Source of the DNA: Simmondsia chinensis
Lineage: Eukaryota > Streptophyta > Magnoliopsida > Caryophyllales > Simmondsiaceae
NCBI GenBank assembly: GCA_018398585.1
Contig: JAGTTD010000025.1
Coordinates: forward strand, 17,551,578 to 17,615,577
Direction of reading: 5' to 3'
DNA: 64,000 nucleotides
The position numbers and the translations under genes are program-made. Positions 20,018-30,660 of the stretch are shown here, piece after piece. The notes under the pieces are model-generated. The model was not told where the DNA came from, ran no database searches, and saw only the letters and a program-made list of their open reading frames with translations. Each line of letters starts with the position of its first letter. Positions within the stretch are counted from its first letter, which is position 1.

Positions 20018-21106
20018 GGGAAAAATATAGTAAGACCCCCTGAACTTTACAATTAATTACAACACTCTTCCTGCACTTTCAATTTCAAAAAATAGGCCCT
20101 TGAACTTTGCAAATTAATACAACACACTCCCTCTACTTTCGATTTCATAAAATAGCCTCCTAAACTTTGTAATTACACAAAACACACCCTTACACTTTTA
20201 ATTTCATAAAATAGCCTCATGAACTTTGTTATTATACACAACTCACCCCCGAACTTTATTACTAAATATAACTCACACCTTAGACATTAATAAATTTAAA
20301 TTTTAAAAAAATATGAAATTTAAGAATATAAAACAAATTATGAAAAAAAAATTTGGAAAAATTTTGAAAAAATATAATAATGTTTTTTAACTTTAATAAA
20401 ATTTAGAATAATAAATTTAAAATAAAAAATTCTATCAAATTAAAAATGAAGGATTTTCTAGTTTTATACAAAATATAAGAATTTATATTTTTCATCAAAA
20501 GGTAAGGGCTTTATATCAAACTAAATATGAGAAATTTTTAAGTTTTATAGAAAAGATAGGAAATTATATTTTTAGACGAAAAGTATGAGATTTATATTTC
20601 TAGATAAAAGATAAGAAGATTTTTTGATATTTATAAAAAATAATTATTTTAGTTAATATAATAAAAATATTATAAATTTAAAAGATAATAAAATATTTTA
20701 TTAAATTTTCATAAAAAATACTATAAAGAAAATATAATAATTTTTAAAAAAATAAATTCTAAATCAGATTAAAAATTTAAAACTCAAAAAATATACAAAA
20801 TTAATTTGAAAATAAATACTAAAAAAATATTTTTTTAAAATATTGAAAAATAAAATTTAAAATTATTATTATATCTGTTCATATTTTTTCAAAAAATATC
20901 TTTCATAATTTATTTAAAATTTTTAATTTTATATTTTTTAATTTTAAAATTTATAAATGTATAAGTGATGAGTTGTGTTTAGTAACAAAGTTCAGGGGAT
21001 AAGTCATGTGTAATAACAAAACTCAATAGGCTATTTTATGAAATTAAAAATATAAAAAGTGCGTTATAATTAATTATAAAGTTTAAAGGATCTTATTATA
21101 TTTTAT
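20018..21106. mobile_element. Long terminal-inverted-repeat element (MULE/foldback-like)
   Basis: The left arm (about 20021-20290) begins AAATATAGTAAGACCCCCTG and contains four tandem variants of a unit like CTGAACTTTGTAATTACACA ... TTTCATAAAATAG. The right arm (about 20930-21106) is its reverse complement and ends with the mirrored sequence (TCTTATTATATTTT). The 640-base centre is extremely AT-rich with no coding signal. Long inverted arms with internal repeats suggest a non-autonomous Mutator-like or foldback element; I could not confirm a target duplication. Confidence 0.65.
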
Positions 21107-21107
21107 T

Positions 21108-21119
21108 GTAGTAGTAGTA

Positions 21120-21150
<31 letters not shown>
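21108..21150. repeat. (TAG)n(TAA)n microsatellite
   Basis: Four TAG/GTA units grade into about ten TAA units next to the long-inverted-repeat element and upstream of the C2-domain gene promoter. Confidence 0.95.
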
Positions 21151-21153
<3 letters not shown>

Positions 21154-21339
21154 AAGAGGACAGTCAAGTCAAAGGGAAAATAGTAGAAAAGCACACGCTT
21201 TGACCAGACCTGGGCCCCCATGGGTGCTCTTATCAACATTCCCACTCTGCTACCGGGTACCTCCGCTCCCGGTTGATTCATCTCGCGTTTGCTTGTCTGG
21301 CTCAAATCTCACAGAGTGTTAGTGTGGTGGGTAGGCTCC

Positions 21340-21346
21340 TATAAAG
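21340..21346 (+). promoter_or_regulatory. TATA box of the C2-domain gene
   Basis: TATAAAG about 30 bases upstream of a purine-rich leader (AGAAGAAGAAGAAG). The leader seems to be split by an intron: donor GTAAGT at 21453-21458, acceptor near 22170-22180 just before the start codon. Inferred. Confidence 0.5.
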
Positions 21347-21639
21347 AACAAGGAGAAGAAGAAGAAGAAGAAAAGCAAAGGGTTTGTGGGTATGCTTTCA
21401 AGCAGACCTTTCTCTCTCATTCTCTCTATTTGGTGTATGGTTAATCGTTGTAGTAAGTACGGCTATGATCTCCGGGGATTTTGCTCTGGTATCTGATTAT
21501 ATGTCAATTTTAGTTGTTTTTGTTTTATGAATTTGTGCTTCTTGATCCATGTACTCACTTCGGCGGATGCTACTAAAGAATCATGTATCTTGTCTCATCA
21601 TAATCAAGTCCCTCTTCTGTTATGCTGAATAGCACCTTT

Positions 21640-21722
21640 TTCTAAAGAGGCAAATGCCTCGGGTAAGAATCGAACCCGGGTGGTGCGTCTGGCCCTTGGA
21701 GTTCCCAACTGCCAGGCTATGT
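21640..21722 (-). repeat. tRNA-derived SINE head
   Basis: On the minus strand the sequence has an A-box-like TAGCCTGGCAGTTGG and a B box GGTTCGATTCT separated by about 35 bases, like the pol III promoter of tRNA-derived plant SINEs. It does not fold as a full tRNA gene. It lies in the inferred leader intron of the C2 gene. Confidence 0.6.
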
Positions 21723-21902
21723 CTTTGAAGAATATGATGAAGAACATGATGAATAGCACTGGCAATTGAAGTAGTGCTCTTCATTACGTGCTGCATTTTT
21801 CTTGCTGGGCATCTAAGAAAGAAGAAACAAAATACGAGGGCAATGAACATTCACTTTGTGTAAACCCTACTTGTTGAATAGTGCTGACGTTTTTAAACCA
21901 AC

Positions 21903-22042
21903 AAAAAAAAAAAAAAAAAAAAAACCCTAGTGCCCAAAAACACTCCCGCCAAGGTAGAGTTTGGGGAGGGTGAAACGTATGCTGCCTTGCCCCTCCAGGG
22001 TGATACTCTAAAGGGAGGCTATTTTCAAAAGCCCCCAACCCT
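21903..22042 (-). repeat. SINE/LINE 3' tail copy
   Basis: In minus-strand sense it reads GGGTTGGGGGC, AGCCTCCCTTTAGAG, GGCAGCATACG, CCTCCCCAAACTC, GGGAGTG...GGGCACTAGGG and then a T-rich tail. It corresponds to the module at the LINE 3' end (3001-3160). It lies in the inferred leader intron of the C2 gene. Confidence 0.65.
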
Positions 22043-22188
22043 AAAACGCTTCCCTTTATTGTATCAATTGAATTCTCGTTCTGTTTCTTTGTTGGGCACC
22101 TTTCTCCCAGCAAATGAACGACTTCATTTTTATTGTGCATTTCATTCTTTTACAACTCTAGTAAATTATGTTTTAGAGGTACAGAGCT

Positions 22189-23850
22189 ATGGGAGAACCT
22201 GCTTGGATCCTGAAAGTAGTGGTAGTGCAAGGGAAGAGGTTGGCCATCCGGGATTTCAAGAGCAGTGATCCTTACGTTGTCGTCAAGCATGGAAATCAGG
22301 TCATTGCCTTCTCTCTGATTTCTATCAATTATTACTTTGTGATCTTGCATTCTTATTGTCTTTTATCTTGCTTAAATTATGATGTTAGTGGCATTTATTC
22401 TTCGGCTTTTCTAATTTATGAATTCGTCCATAGCATGATTGAATTCCTTCGAAACTGCAGACTCTGCATTACTAGTTTAGATGCTATTTGTTTCAAATAT
22501 CTTCCGTTGAACTCACCATATGAGTATCCATTTGCCAAAATGGTGATAATTTCTTTCTTTTCTCTATTAGTTTGGGGCTTGCCCCTTGCTATGTGCAATT
22601 GTTTTAAATGCATCTCTTGATTTTACAATGGTCGTGAATTTCAAGAGCTTTTTGGGTTTTGAAGGTTCAGGTATTAGGAGAATCTTATTAAAGACCTCAG
22701 ATAAGTGTGTTGCATATTTAAGAGCAAGATGTACGGTCACATTTACATTATTGTCCACATTGGAAAAAAAAAACAAAAAAAAACAAAAGGAAGGGCCATG
22801 CTTGATAAGAGTACTTTTATAGTAAGTAGTGAGCTTGGATTCGGATGATGTTGTTTGGTGATTAAAATTATGTCTATTACCTTATTGTTTTAGTATAATT
22901 ATGCACTGCTAGTTTTGACTGTCACTGGAAGCAAGACTGTTGACAGTTTCACCAAAGATCTATAGCCATTAGGATTTCTACTGCAAATTTTATGATCCTA
23001 CCCGTCTGATATTATATACTTACATCCCCTTCATTTGTCAGATTCTTCACACACTTGGGTTACTTTAGTTATGCAATAAGATTGTGCATCATCATGTGTT
23101 AAACCTTGAGATAGAGGCTAAGCTGTCTGTTTTTTCCACACCAGGTTGCGAAGACCAAGGTTATCAACAGCTGTCTGAATCCCGTTTGGAATGAAGAGCT
23201 GACATTCACTTTGTCAGATCCTGTTGGAGTCCTGAACTTGGCAAGTGACCTTGTTCTTAAAAAAATTTTGACTTGTTTGATCTGGATATTAGATGTAGAA
23301 CATGTTCTTTTTAAGATTATATATGCTGCATAGGATTCTTCTTTTGTGAAGGTCTAGTCATTATAAGGCAATGAAAACAGTGATATATTTGTGAAGCATA
23401 TTGACCATAAAATAGCTCTCTTTCATTTCTGAATGATCAGGCATCTTCTCTTTTTTGGGGGTATCTTTAAGAGATCCACACTAGATCAATTGTCTTATTT
23501 TCATGTGTAATTGTTTGTTGAGGTCTTTGATGGAGATTACTTTTGTGTAGGAAGTTTTTGATAAAGACCGTTTCAAGGCGGATGATAAGATGGGGTGTGC
23601 TTACCTCAGTCTTCAACCGCTTGTATCAGCTGCAAGATTGAGGCATATCCTACACGTTTCTTCTGGAGAAACAACATTGAGAAAAGTCATCCCAGGAAAC
23701 GACAATTGTCTTGTCAGAGAGAGCTGTATTACCTGTGTAAATGGTGAGGTGGTCCAAGATGTCTGGTTGAGGCTCAGTGAGGTCGAATCAGGAGAAATAG
23801 AATTGAAGCTCAAAATTATAAATTCTTCCACGCTTCCTCCATCGAGTTAG
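22189..23850 (+). CDS. C2-domain protein, CAR-like (C2-domain ABA-related family)
   Basis: Three exons, all phase 0: 22189-22299, 23145-23240 and 23551-23850, giving 168 residues. The single C2 domain covers almost the whole protein: Ca2+-loop aspartates in IRDFKSSDPYVVV and VFDKDRFKADDKMG, and NPVWNEELTF in between. The tail NCLVRESCITCVNGEVVQDV and LRLSEVESGEIE match plant CAR proteins, which bind membranes in a calcium-dependent way and recruit ABA receptors. The length fits the family (about 165-185). The first intron has a GT-AG pair; the second needs a GC donor (23241) because the nearby GT would shift the frame. No premature stop is seen. The specific ABA role is inferred from family only. 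Confidence 0.88.
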
Positions 23851-24229
23851 TCAAAGCACGTTAAAGAAGCCAACGTTTCATCCATTATCAACTTGGCCAA
23901 AATTATGGGCTCATTGCTACTGTACTAGATAGTACTTGGGAATTGTCTGTGGCAAGTCATGTAATCTAAGGTTTTCAGGAATGTAGAAAATGTTAGTATG
24001 TTGTGTGAATCCCAAATGGTCCATGATGATCTGTGTTTTAAATGGGTTGTTTGTTTATGATAATCTTCAAGAGTCTTGTTGACTGTTTGTTCTCATGTGG
24101 CTTGTAAGACTTAGGAAACTTGTGCTTGATCGTAAAATTGTGTTGAGGGCTTACGGGACATGTCCTTTGATCGTCTGCTTTACTTACCAAATAATTTGGA
24201 GTTCATAGTTGGGATGGAGCAGCTACTGC
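23851..24229 (+). other. 3' flank and probable 3' UTR of the C2-domain gene
   Basis: No reading frame. T-rich, with TGTTTGTTTATGATAATC near 24050 that could lie near a poly(A) site; I see no exact AATAAA. Confidence 0.4.
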
Positions 24230-25120
24230 TGTTGAAATTTGTGGGTTAGGATGTTTTAATTTTGTTCAACTTGTTCAAGCTCCCTTATCCCACATAGAAA
24301 ATCTAATGGTGCAAACGTCTTATTATATACCTCATTTACTTTGGACTTGGTAACGTCTTTTGAGTCTTGACAAAGTCGAATTCAAGGCAAATTCCTCTCT
24401 TGATCAAGTTTGAGGCTGCAAGTTGGTGCTCTTGACGTTGACCTTTAGCCATTACTCCGGGAACCTCGAGCTCGAGATAAGCTTGTTGACTAATTCAACC
24501 ACTTACTCTTATATATGCAACTTCTTATTTGAGCTGGATATTACATTCTTCCATAGCTGCCCATGTTTCCACATTGAGGGTCGGTTTCCGCCCTCTTTTC
24601 ATGTCTTGCAATTACCCTAACGGTTAGATTTGTGCCTATAAATTAAGTGTCTTGAAAGACTGATGGAAGCATATAGAAATATTAAGTTCCTTCATTTCTT
24701 CTCTTCCTCTCAAAAATCATTTGTGTCTTCCATTACTAAGCATTGCGGTGTACTTCAATTGTACACTCCTATAGTTAGCATTGAGGTAATCTTGGGAGTC
24801 GGAGTGCCAGTGGTAATGTTTGTAACGGTGCGGAGGCATAAACGGCTTAAGGCAGGGGTGAACTCCAAAGCGTGGCAACTTTCTTCAGTTCGATTTTTCC
24901 TCTCTATTTCTCCTTTGTTGTGTTGTTTAATTATCTTTGCTTGAGTCCATTTTGCCTAAATTCAATGTTTATTGTGTTCAATTTGAGGTTTTCTTGTTTA
25001 AAGTCCCTTTGTCACTTTGTTCAAGTTTTATTTTACCTCATTTCGAGTTAGCCTTATTTTTTTTTTAAGTTTCCTTTCTGGTTACTTATTCGCTTCATCT
25101 TTCCAATGATAACTTCTCCT
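24230..25120 (+). repeat. Possible solo LTR remnant
   Basis: It starts TGTTGAAATTTGTGGG, carries a CTCCCTTATCCCACATAG block common in plant LTRs, a CTATAAATTAAG TATA-like box near 24637 and a CT-rich leader. No second LTR or internal genes are seen and the end is undefined. The 65- and 93-codon open frames here have no recognisable domain. Confidence 0.35.
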
Positions 25121-26640
25121 ATCCTGTTAATGAAGCCTTGGTCTAGTAGTAAAACTACCTAGCTTGAGGCATTGAGACAAAATTTCCTTGAGTGCTGCTA
25201 GAAATACACTTCCTTTTTTTCGGTTGGGGGGGGGGGGGGGGATCATGTTAGGAATATACTTCAAAACTTAAAATTGAGTGTAAAAGGATTATACTTCTAA
25301 ACCTTTAACCATATTGGAAGATATACTTGGAACTTCTTGTAAATAGCCTATCATATTAAGTCACTCTCTTCTTATATTAGATTTAAAGTCAACACTTTCC
25401 TCTTATAACGTGTCCCATGTGGATGGGAGGGAACTCCATATTAGGTATGAGTATCCTAACAATTATGTTAGGCATATTTTTGTCGGTAAGATGTTGGGCA
25501 TACTTTCGCTCAACAAAACTATGATTGACCATCTGCGACAAATGCTGCTTATTGAGCTGGGGCTCAAGCTTGGGTTTTGGTGGTTTTCTTCTGATTTACA
25601 TTTTTTGCTCTCTGTCCATAACTATCCGTCAGCAAATAAATGAACATATGCCGGCATTTCACTAGTCTTTGGCAGAGTTAACATGTATCAAAATTCCACT
25701 AACCATTGGTAGAGTTTACATGTGTCAGAATTTCAATAGTTGACAATGTCAATACTATTACATTTCCTCATTACTACACCATTATGCCTTGAACAAGTAT
25801 AATCTCTTCAAATTCTAGCCATTTGATTCATGTGTTCGTCTTTACCTACATAAGTGCTAAGCGACTTAGCTTCTATATCCAACCAAAAACTACATCTCAT
25901 TCTCCCCTCTCTATGCTTCTCGTATTTGCTCCTCGTATTTGCTCTTACATTTTCCAATTTCTAAGAATTTTTTGAGGCTTTCCACATCGTAGCTCTCAAG
26001 TATATTTGCATAGGTTACTACGTTAACCTTGGAGGTTAATTGCAAGTAAAATCAATGTATTACCGATGTTGCTATAAATTTGGCTTTAAGATAGTTGATT
26101 TTCTACACACAATAATCTCTTTCCTCTTGTTCACCATCAAGGTACTTTGTGAGTTTGTCCTCTTTGATTTTACATTATCTTAGTTTATAACAGTTTCAAC
26201 TCCATGGTCTTCAAGGAGAAAGAATAGGTCACATTACACCTAACTGTCTACTTTAAACTTAATTCACCTCTGAGTTGTGGTAAATCTTAGAGCAACTTGT
26301 TTCCCTTAAACTAACAATGACCACACAAACAAATAATAAATGAAATACCACATTTTTGAAAAATTTTCTAAATAAGACATTAAAATTTTATGTTTTGGAA
26401 CGACCCCAAGGGTAAAGTATTCTCGCTCATTATAACAGGAAAAACAAATACTAAGAATAAGATAAAAATACAAAGCCAAAGCCCTTTGCAAAGTCAGAGA
26501 CTACGTTTAGGGCCTTGACAGAATAAGTCCCCTATAACGTTTGTTATTACCGTGTGTTTCTGCCCCCTATTCCATTTGGCCTTTTTTTTTTTGCGTCTGC
26601 CTCCCCCTCGCTTTTCTTGTTTTCTTTTCTTTTCTGATAA
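25121..26640. other. Intergenic, no gene recognised; poly-G run and SINE-like box
   Basis: AGCCTTGGTCTAGTAGTAAAAC at about 25134 resembles a SINE A box, but no B box follows. A 16-base G run lies at 25226-25241. Short imperfect repeats of an ACATGTRTCARAATT motif occur near 25690-25730. The 77-codon frame at 25410-25643 matches nothing I know. Confidence 0.35.
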
Positions 26641-27123
26641 TTCCTTGATTATTCATTGCAAGTTTGTCAAAAAAATGCAGGTCCCACCGAATCTTCTCTC
26701 TGTCGTTTGAATTTTATCGGATGTCTCCAAAGAGACGTTCCCAGCGAATCACAAACCATTCATTCCACACAAGGAAGAAAGAAATCTTCGCTAGAGGTTT
26801 GCGGGTCTCTTTTGCCAATATCTCATATCCGGGTTTGTAGAAAACAAAGCCCATAATATGGATCCACATTGTTGACACGATGACTCTTTCCATATTTGAA
26901 AAGTCATAACAAAAGGAAAAGTATGCCAATTTGAACCTTCAATGCATGAATGCACAGCCCGGCTGCTGAAGGCTAAGGGGGATTTTTGTTCTTTTACGCT
27001 CAAACTTTTTAAATGCTGAAAAGTTCAACATATAAGTTCTGACAAAATTATCTAATTTGGGAACCTGATTGCTGTGGTCCATGAAAGAGGCCATTTGCAT
27101 ATCATTGGGTACCCATGTGGTTT
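26641..27123. other. Intergenic, nothing recognised
   Basis: Several 60-71 codon frames overlap on both strands without domain signals. Confidence 0.4.
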
Positions 27124-27130
27124 AAGTAGA

Positions 27131-27744
27131 GGTGTAAACGAACCGAACATTCAATAAACTACTCATGTTCGAAATCGATTATGGCTCGTTCGTGTTCATA
27201 ATTAGGGCTCAATAACTTATCGAGCCAAGTTCGAGCAGGCTCGACAAGCTTAACGAGCCGAGTTCGAACAAGGGGGTGCTCGGCTGGTTAATGTTCGTGA
27301 ACAGTTCGATAAGAACTCGTTAAGGGCTCGTAAAGAACTTGTTAAAAGCTCGTTAAAAAACTTGTTAAAGGCTCATTAGCAGTTAATATTATCTCCAAAA
27401 TAGTTTGATAATGGCTCGATAATAACTCGAATAACTCGGCTCGATAGGGAGCTCGACTCGATAATAAGCTCGTGTTTGTTATGAGCTCGATTTCATTTGA
27501 TAACGAACTCGACTCGGCTTGATAAGGAGCTCGAATTGGTTCAATTAGCTTAACGAGCCGAGCCGAGCCAAGCCGAGCGAGTTTCGAGCACAACAAAATC
27601 TTAACGAACCGAGCTCAAACAAGGGGTTCGAAAGCTCAATAAGAGCTCGGCTCGAACTCGAGCTCGATAAATCTTAACAAACCGAGTTTGAAAAAGGAGG
27701 TGCTCGGCTCGGCTCGGCTCGGCTCGGCTCGGCTCGGCTACACC
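27131..27744. mobile_element. Non-autonomous hAT-like element rich in CTCGGCTCG motifs
   Basis: Ends are imperfect inverted repeats (GGTGTAAACGAACCGAAC at the left; GCTCGGCTCGGCTACACC at the right). A 7-bp direct repeat, AAGTAGA, flanks them (27124-27130 and 27745-27751), extended to 8 with one mismatch. The interior is filled with GAGCTCGA, GGCTCG and AACGAGCCGAG motifs and a (CTCGG)n run at 27703-27738. No transposase. This looks like the plant hAT MITE class with subterminal binding-site arrays. Confidence 0.7.
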
Positions 27745-27751
27745 AAGTAGA

Positions 27752-28103
27752 TAAGTCTCAATTTATAGAAGGAGAATGCAATGTGTTTGTACATCACAAA
27801 TTAATCTCACAAGCTTCGTTTCCCTGAGTCGTATGGTTCCATCACTTGGGTTGCCATGACAACATTTCCAAAATTGACGTCAACTTGCATTGCCATCATG
27901 CTTCCTACTCTCTCTCCAATTTTTTTTTATTTTTTATTTTTTTGGCATGGCGTTAAAAAGGGGTTAGTTTGCTGAGCTGACAAAGAAATTGTTTTTCAGG
28001 TGCTGTCTGTTGGAGGTCACTTTTTGGGAACTTGATTAGTTTGAAAAAGCCCTCCCACTGGTCTTCTGCCAATCCATATTAATAGCAGGCCGCTCAAACT
28101 AAA
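27752..28103 (+). other. Upstream region of the WEB pseudogene
   Basis: Non-coding, with T-rich stretches and AATCCATATTAATAGC about 30 bases before the ATG. No firm TATA box. Confidence 0.35.
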
Positions 28104-29863
28104 ATGGTGAATATCATAAGAACTCGACAAAATTCTATAGGAAGCTCTCCAAGAGCAACAGAGGTTGGGGAGATCGACACCAAAGCCCCATTCCAATCCG
28201 TCAGAGCCGCTGTCAGCTTATTTGCAGAAGCCTCCTCCCCACAGGAGAAGCCTCTTGTCCTCAGAAAACCCAAGTCTGAAACTGAGGTAATTCATTCACT
28301 GTTCACGCCATTCTATTCCGTATCATACCACTTTAATTGCTCGTTTTACTACAGCAAGTACTGGACAAGGAAGCACAACTTCATTTGGGCCTCAATCAAC
28401 TTAGCAAGTTGAACGAATAGGCCAAGAATGCTCAAGCTATGAAAGCTGAGGCACTCCCTCAGCTTGGGAAGGCCAAAAGGACCCTGCTAGATCTGAAAGG
28501 CAAACTACAAACCGTTAATGAATCCAAATGGACTATAATTGAAGCCACAGAAGCTTTAAAGATTAAAGCCACGAAGCTTGAAGAAGTGAGATCCAACAAA
28601 CAGCAAGAGACAGAGAGCGCAAAATCTCCTCTAAGTGACAGCTCTGGTGAAGATCAGTACAAGACCACTATCGATGAGCTTGATGCCAAAAGGCAAGAGC
28701 TCAGCAATTCGCGTAGCGATTTACATGCAGCAATGGAGGCCAAAATGGCTGCTTTCCGGTAGGCTGAAGAAGCGCAGTTAGCAGTAGAAGTCAACACAAA
28801 GAGAGTAAGTGACCTTTCAAAGCAGATTGCGGCTATGCAACAATCATTGTGTCAGTTAAAGTTTTCCTTAGAAGAAGCCCAAGGGGAACAAGCAAAGATC
28901 TTGCAAGAAAAAGATGCGATGATACAATCCCGTAGACTTGCCAAGGAAGAAGCAAAGCAGAAACTATGCGCTCTCAAGAACGAACATGACTCCGAGCTAA
29001 CTAAAAATCTTGAGTTGAAGCTTGCAGTGATTAATGTTGAAATTGAATCTGTACGAGAGAAGTTGGCAGAAGCCCAAGGCTCCTTCATAGATGCTGAAAG
29101 AATTTATGGTTTAGAGCTTGAAGCTGCTAAGGCGCTACTTAACTTGGTTGAAGAAGAGAAACAGTCAGTTCAAGTCTTGGTGGATTTACTGAAGCTGAAA
29201 ATTCAGAATATCAGCAAGGACATACTTGGGGCCAAAGATAAGGTAGCAGAAGTAGAACCTCTGGTAAATAGGCTCCACGCAAAACTGGAAGAAGGCAAGC
29301 TGGGGCTTGAAGCAACTCTTCCAGACAATGTAACCCAAGCTAACACTTCTGACGAGATGATGTCATCATTCAAGCAGTTGTTCTTGGAAACTGAGAGGGC
29401 AAGGAAAGAAGCAGAAGAGATGAAGAAGAGCTCTCCAAAACCGAAGCAAGAAGCAGAGACTGCCCGCCAGATAGCAGCAGAGATGGAAAAGAAGTTACCA
29501 GAGGCCCATGATGAAAAAAATCTCTTGGAAAGAACAGATGCAGCTCAGGCATCTACTTCTGAGCAGGACAAAAAGGTGCCGTTGTCATATGAGGAGCACA
29601 GATCTTTGAGTGAGAGAGCTAATGAATCTGAGAAATTGGCGGATATGAAGATAGCTGCTGTCAAGGATCAGATAAAAGCTCTAAAAGCAAGCTAGAACGA
29701 AGCAACTCAAAAGATTGATGCAACTATAAAAGAGATTGAAGAACTAAAGAGAGCAACAAAGGAAGCTTTAAAGTAGGCAGAGCTGGTGGAGACAGCGACA
29801 AGGGTTTTGGAGGAGGAGCTCCAGCAACAGCGTCAACAAGAGCAAATGCAGGCAACAACGTGA
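28104..29863 (+). pseudogene. WEB-family (DUF827) coiled-coil protein, four in-frame TAG codons
   Basis: Exon 1 (28104-28286) begins with the WEB-family N-terminus (GEIDTKAPFQSVRAAVSLF). A short GT-AG intron (28287-28354) is kept, then exon 2 runs to TGA at 29861. The product would be an almost continuous coiled coil of Leu/Glu/Lys heptads with AKRTLLDLKGKLQTVNESK and NRLHAKLEEGKLGLEATL; WEB proteins act at membranes and the cytoskeleton, for example in chloroplast movement. One frame holds throughout, but TAG codons lie at 28418, 28760, 29693 and 29774, each where relatives have glutamine. The intron excludes a processed copy. It is probably a recent pseudogene. Confidence 0.82.
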
Positions 29864-30660
29864 CTGTGGACAAGGGAAACAATGTGATTCAAGACTTTAC
29901 CTTCGTGGCCTGTCAAAGCTGAAGGTTCTTTAGTAGGGACAGACGCAGTTGTGCTGCTTCATTCACTCCTTCACACAATAAACTAAGATGAGCATTACAT
30001 TCCTCATGGTGTAGTTTTCAGAACAACTTATATCTAAGCAAAGAAAGTTGTACATACGCAATAATATGGTTGAAGAAAAGTACCTTGACTTTGTACATTC
30101 TTATTAGCCTTCAAGTCATCGACTAATGGTCAGAATACAGAACTTCCATCTTCAACCTGATTTTAATAGTTAAAACACAAATACGGGTAATCAACATCAA
30201 GCTGATCGTTAATGATCTTCTAACATCCAAAGTAAAAACATTTGCAAGCTCTGAATCAACCTGTACTACCAGTCATTATATTACAAACAATTTATACAAC
30301 AAATGCAGCTGTAGAAGAATAATGTTCTCACCACAGTGAAAGTCCACCATTGACTTAGATGTATTAATAAGTCGACAACATATCAGAAGCCTTAAAAACA
30401 CATTGATCATTATAGGTTTCTTGTTGGTTGAAGGGAAATTTAGTGATAAACTTTATTTATTGATAACAGTTTGGTTATTCTCATTTATTACATCAGCTTT
30501 ATATGCTAGTTGCTTACTAAGATGAGCAGCTCCAGCTATATCTATTAGCACATACATCCAGGGTGTTGACTGTGAACATACAACAAATCATTCCTTGAAT
30601 ACAAGCAAGAACATGGTGATTAGGAGTCAGTAGGCTTCACTACATCTGGTGCTCTACTTT
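29864..30660. other. Intergenic between convergent WEB pseudogene and SEC14-like gene
   Basis: No reading frame. It probably contains the 3' UTR of the minus-strand SEC14-like gene; AT-rich TTTATT motifs near 30450-30460 would be AATAAA-type signals on that strand. Confidence 0.4.

Noticed and set aside
21645..21722. A true tRNA gene
   Set aside because: A and B boxes are present but no cloverleaf or acceptor stem closes; fits a SINE head better.
28852..29552. Minus-strand frames of 60-78 codons opposite the WEB pseudogene
   Set aside because: Ser/Leu-rich shadows of the coiled-coil codons on the other strand.
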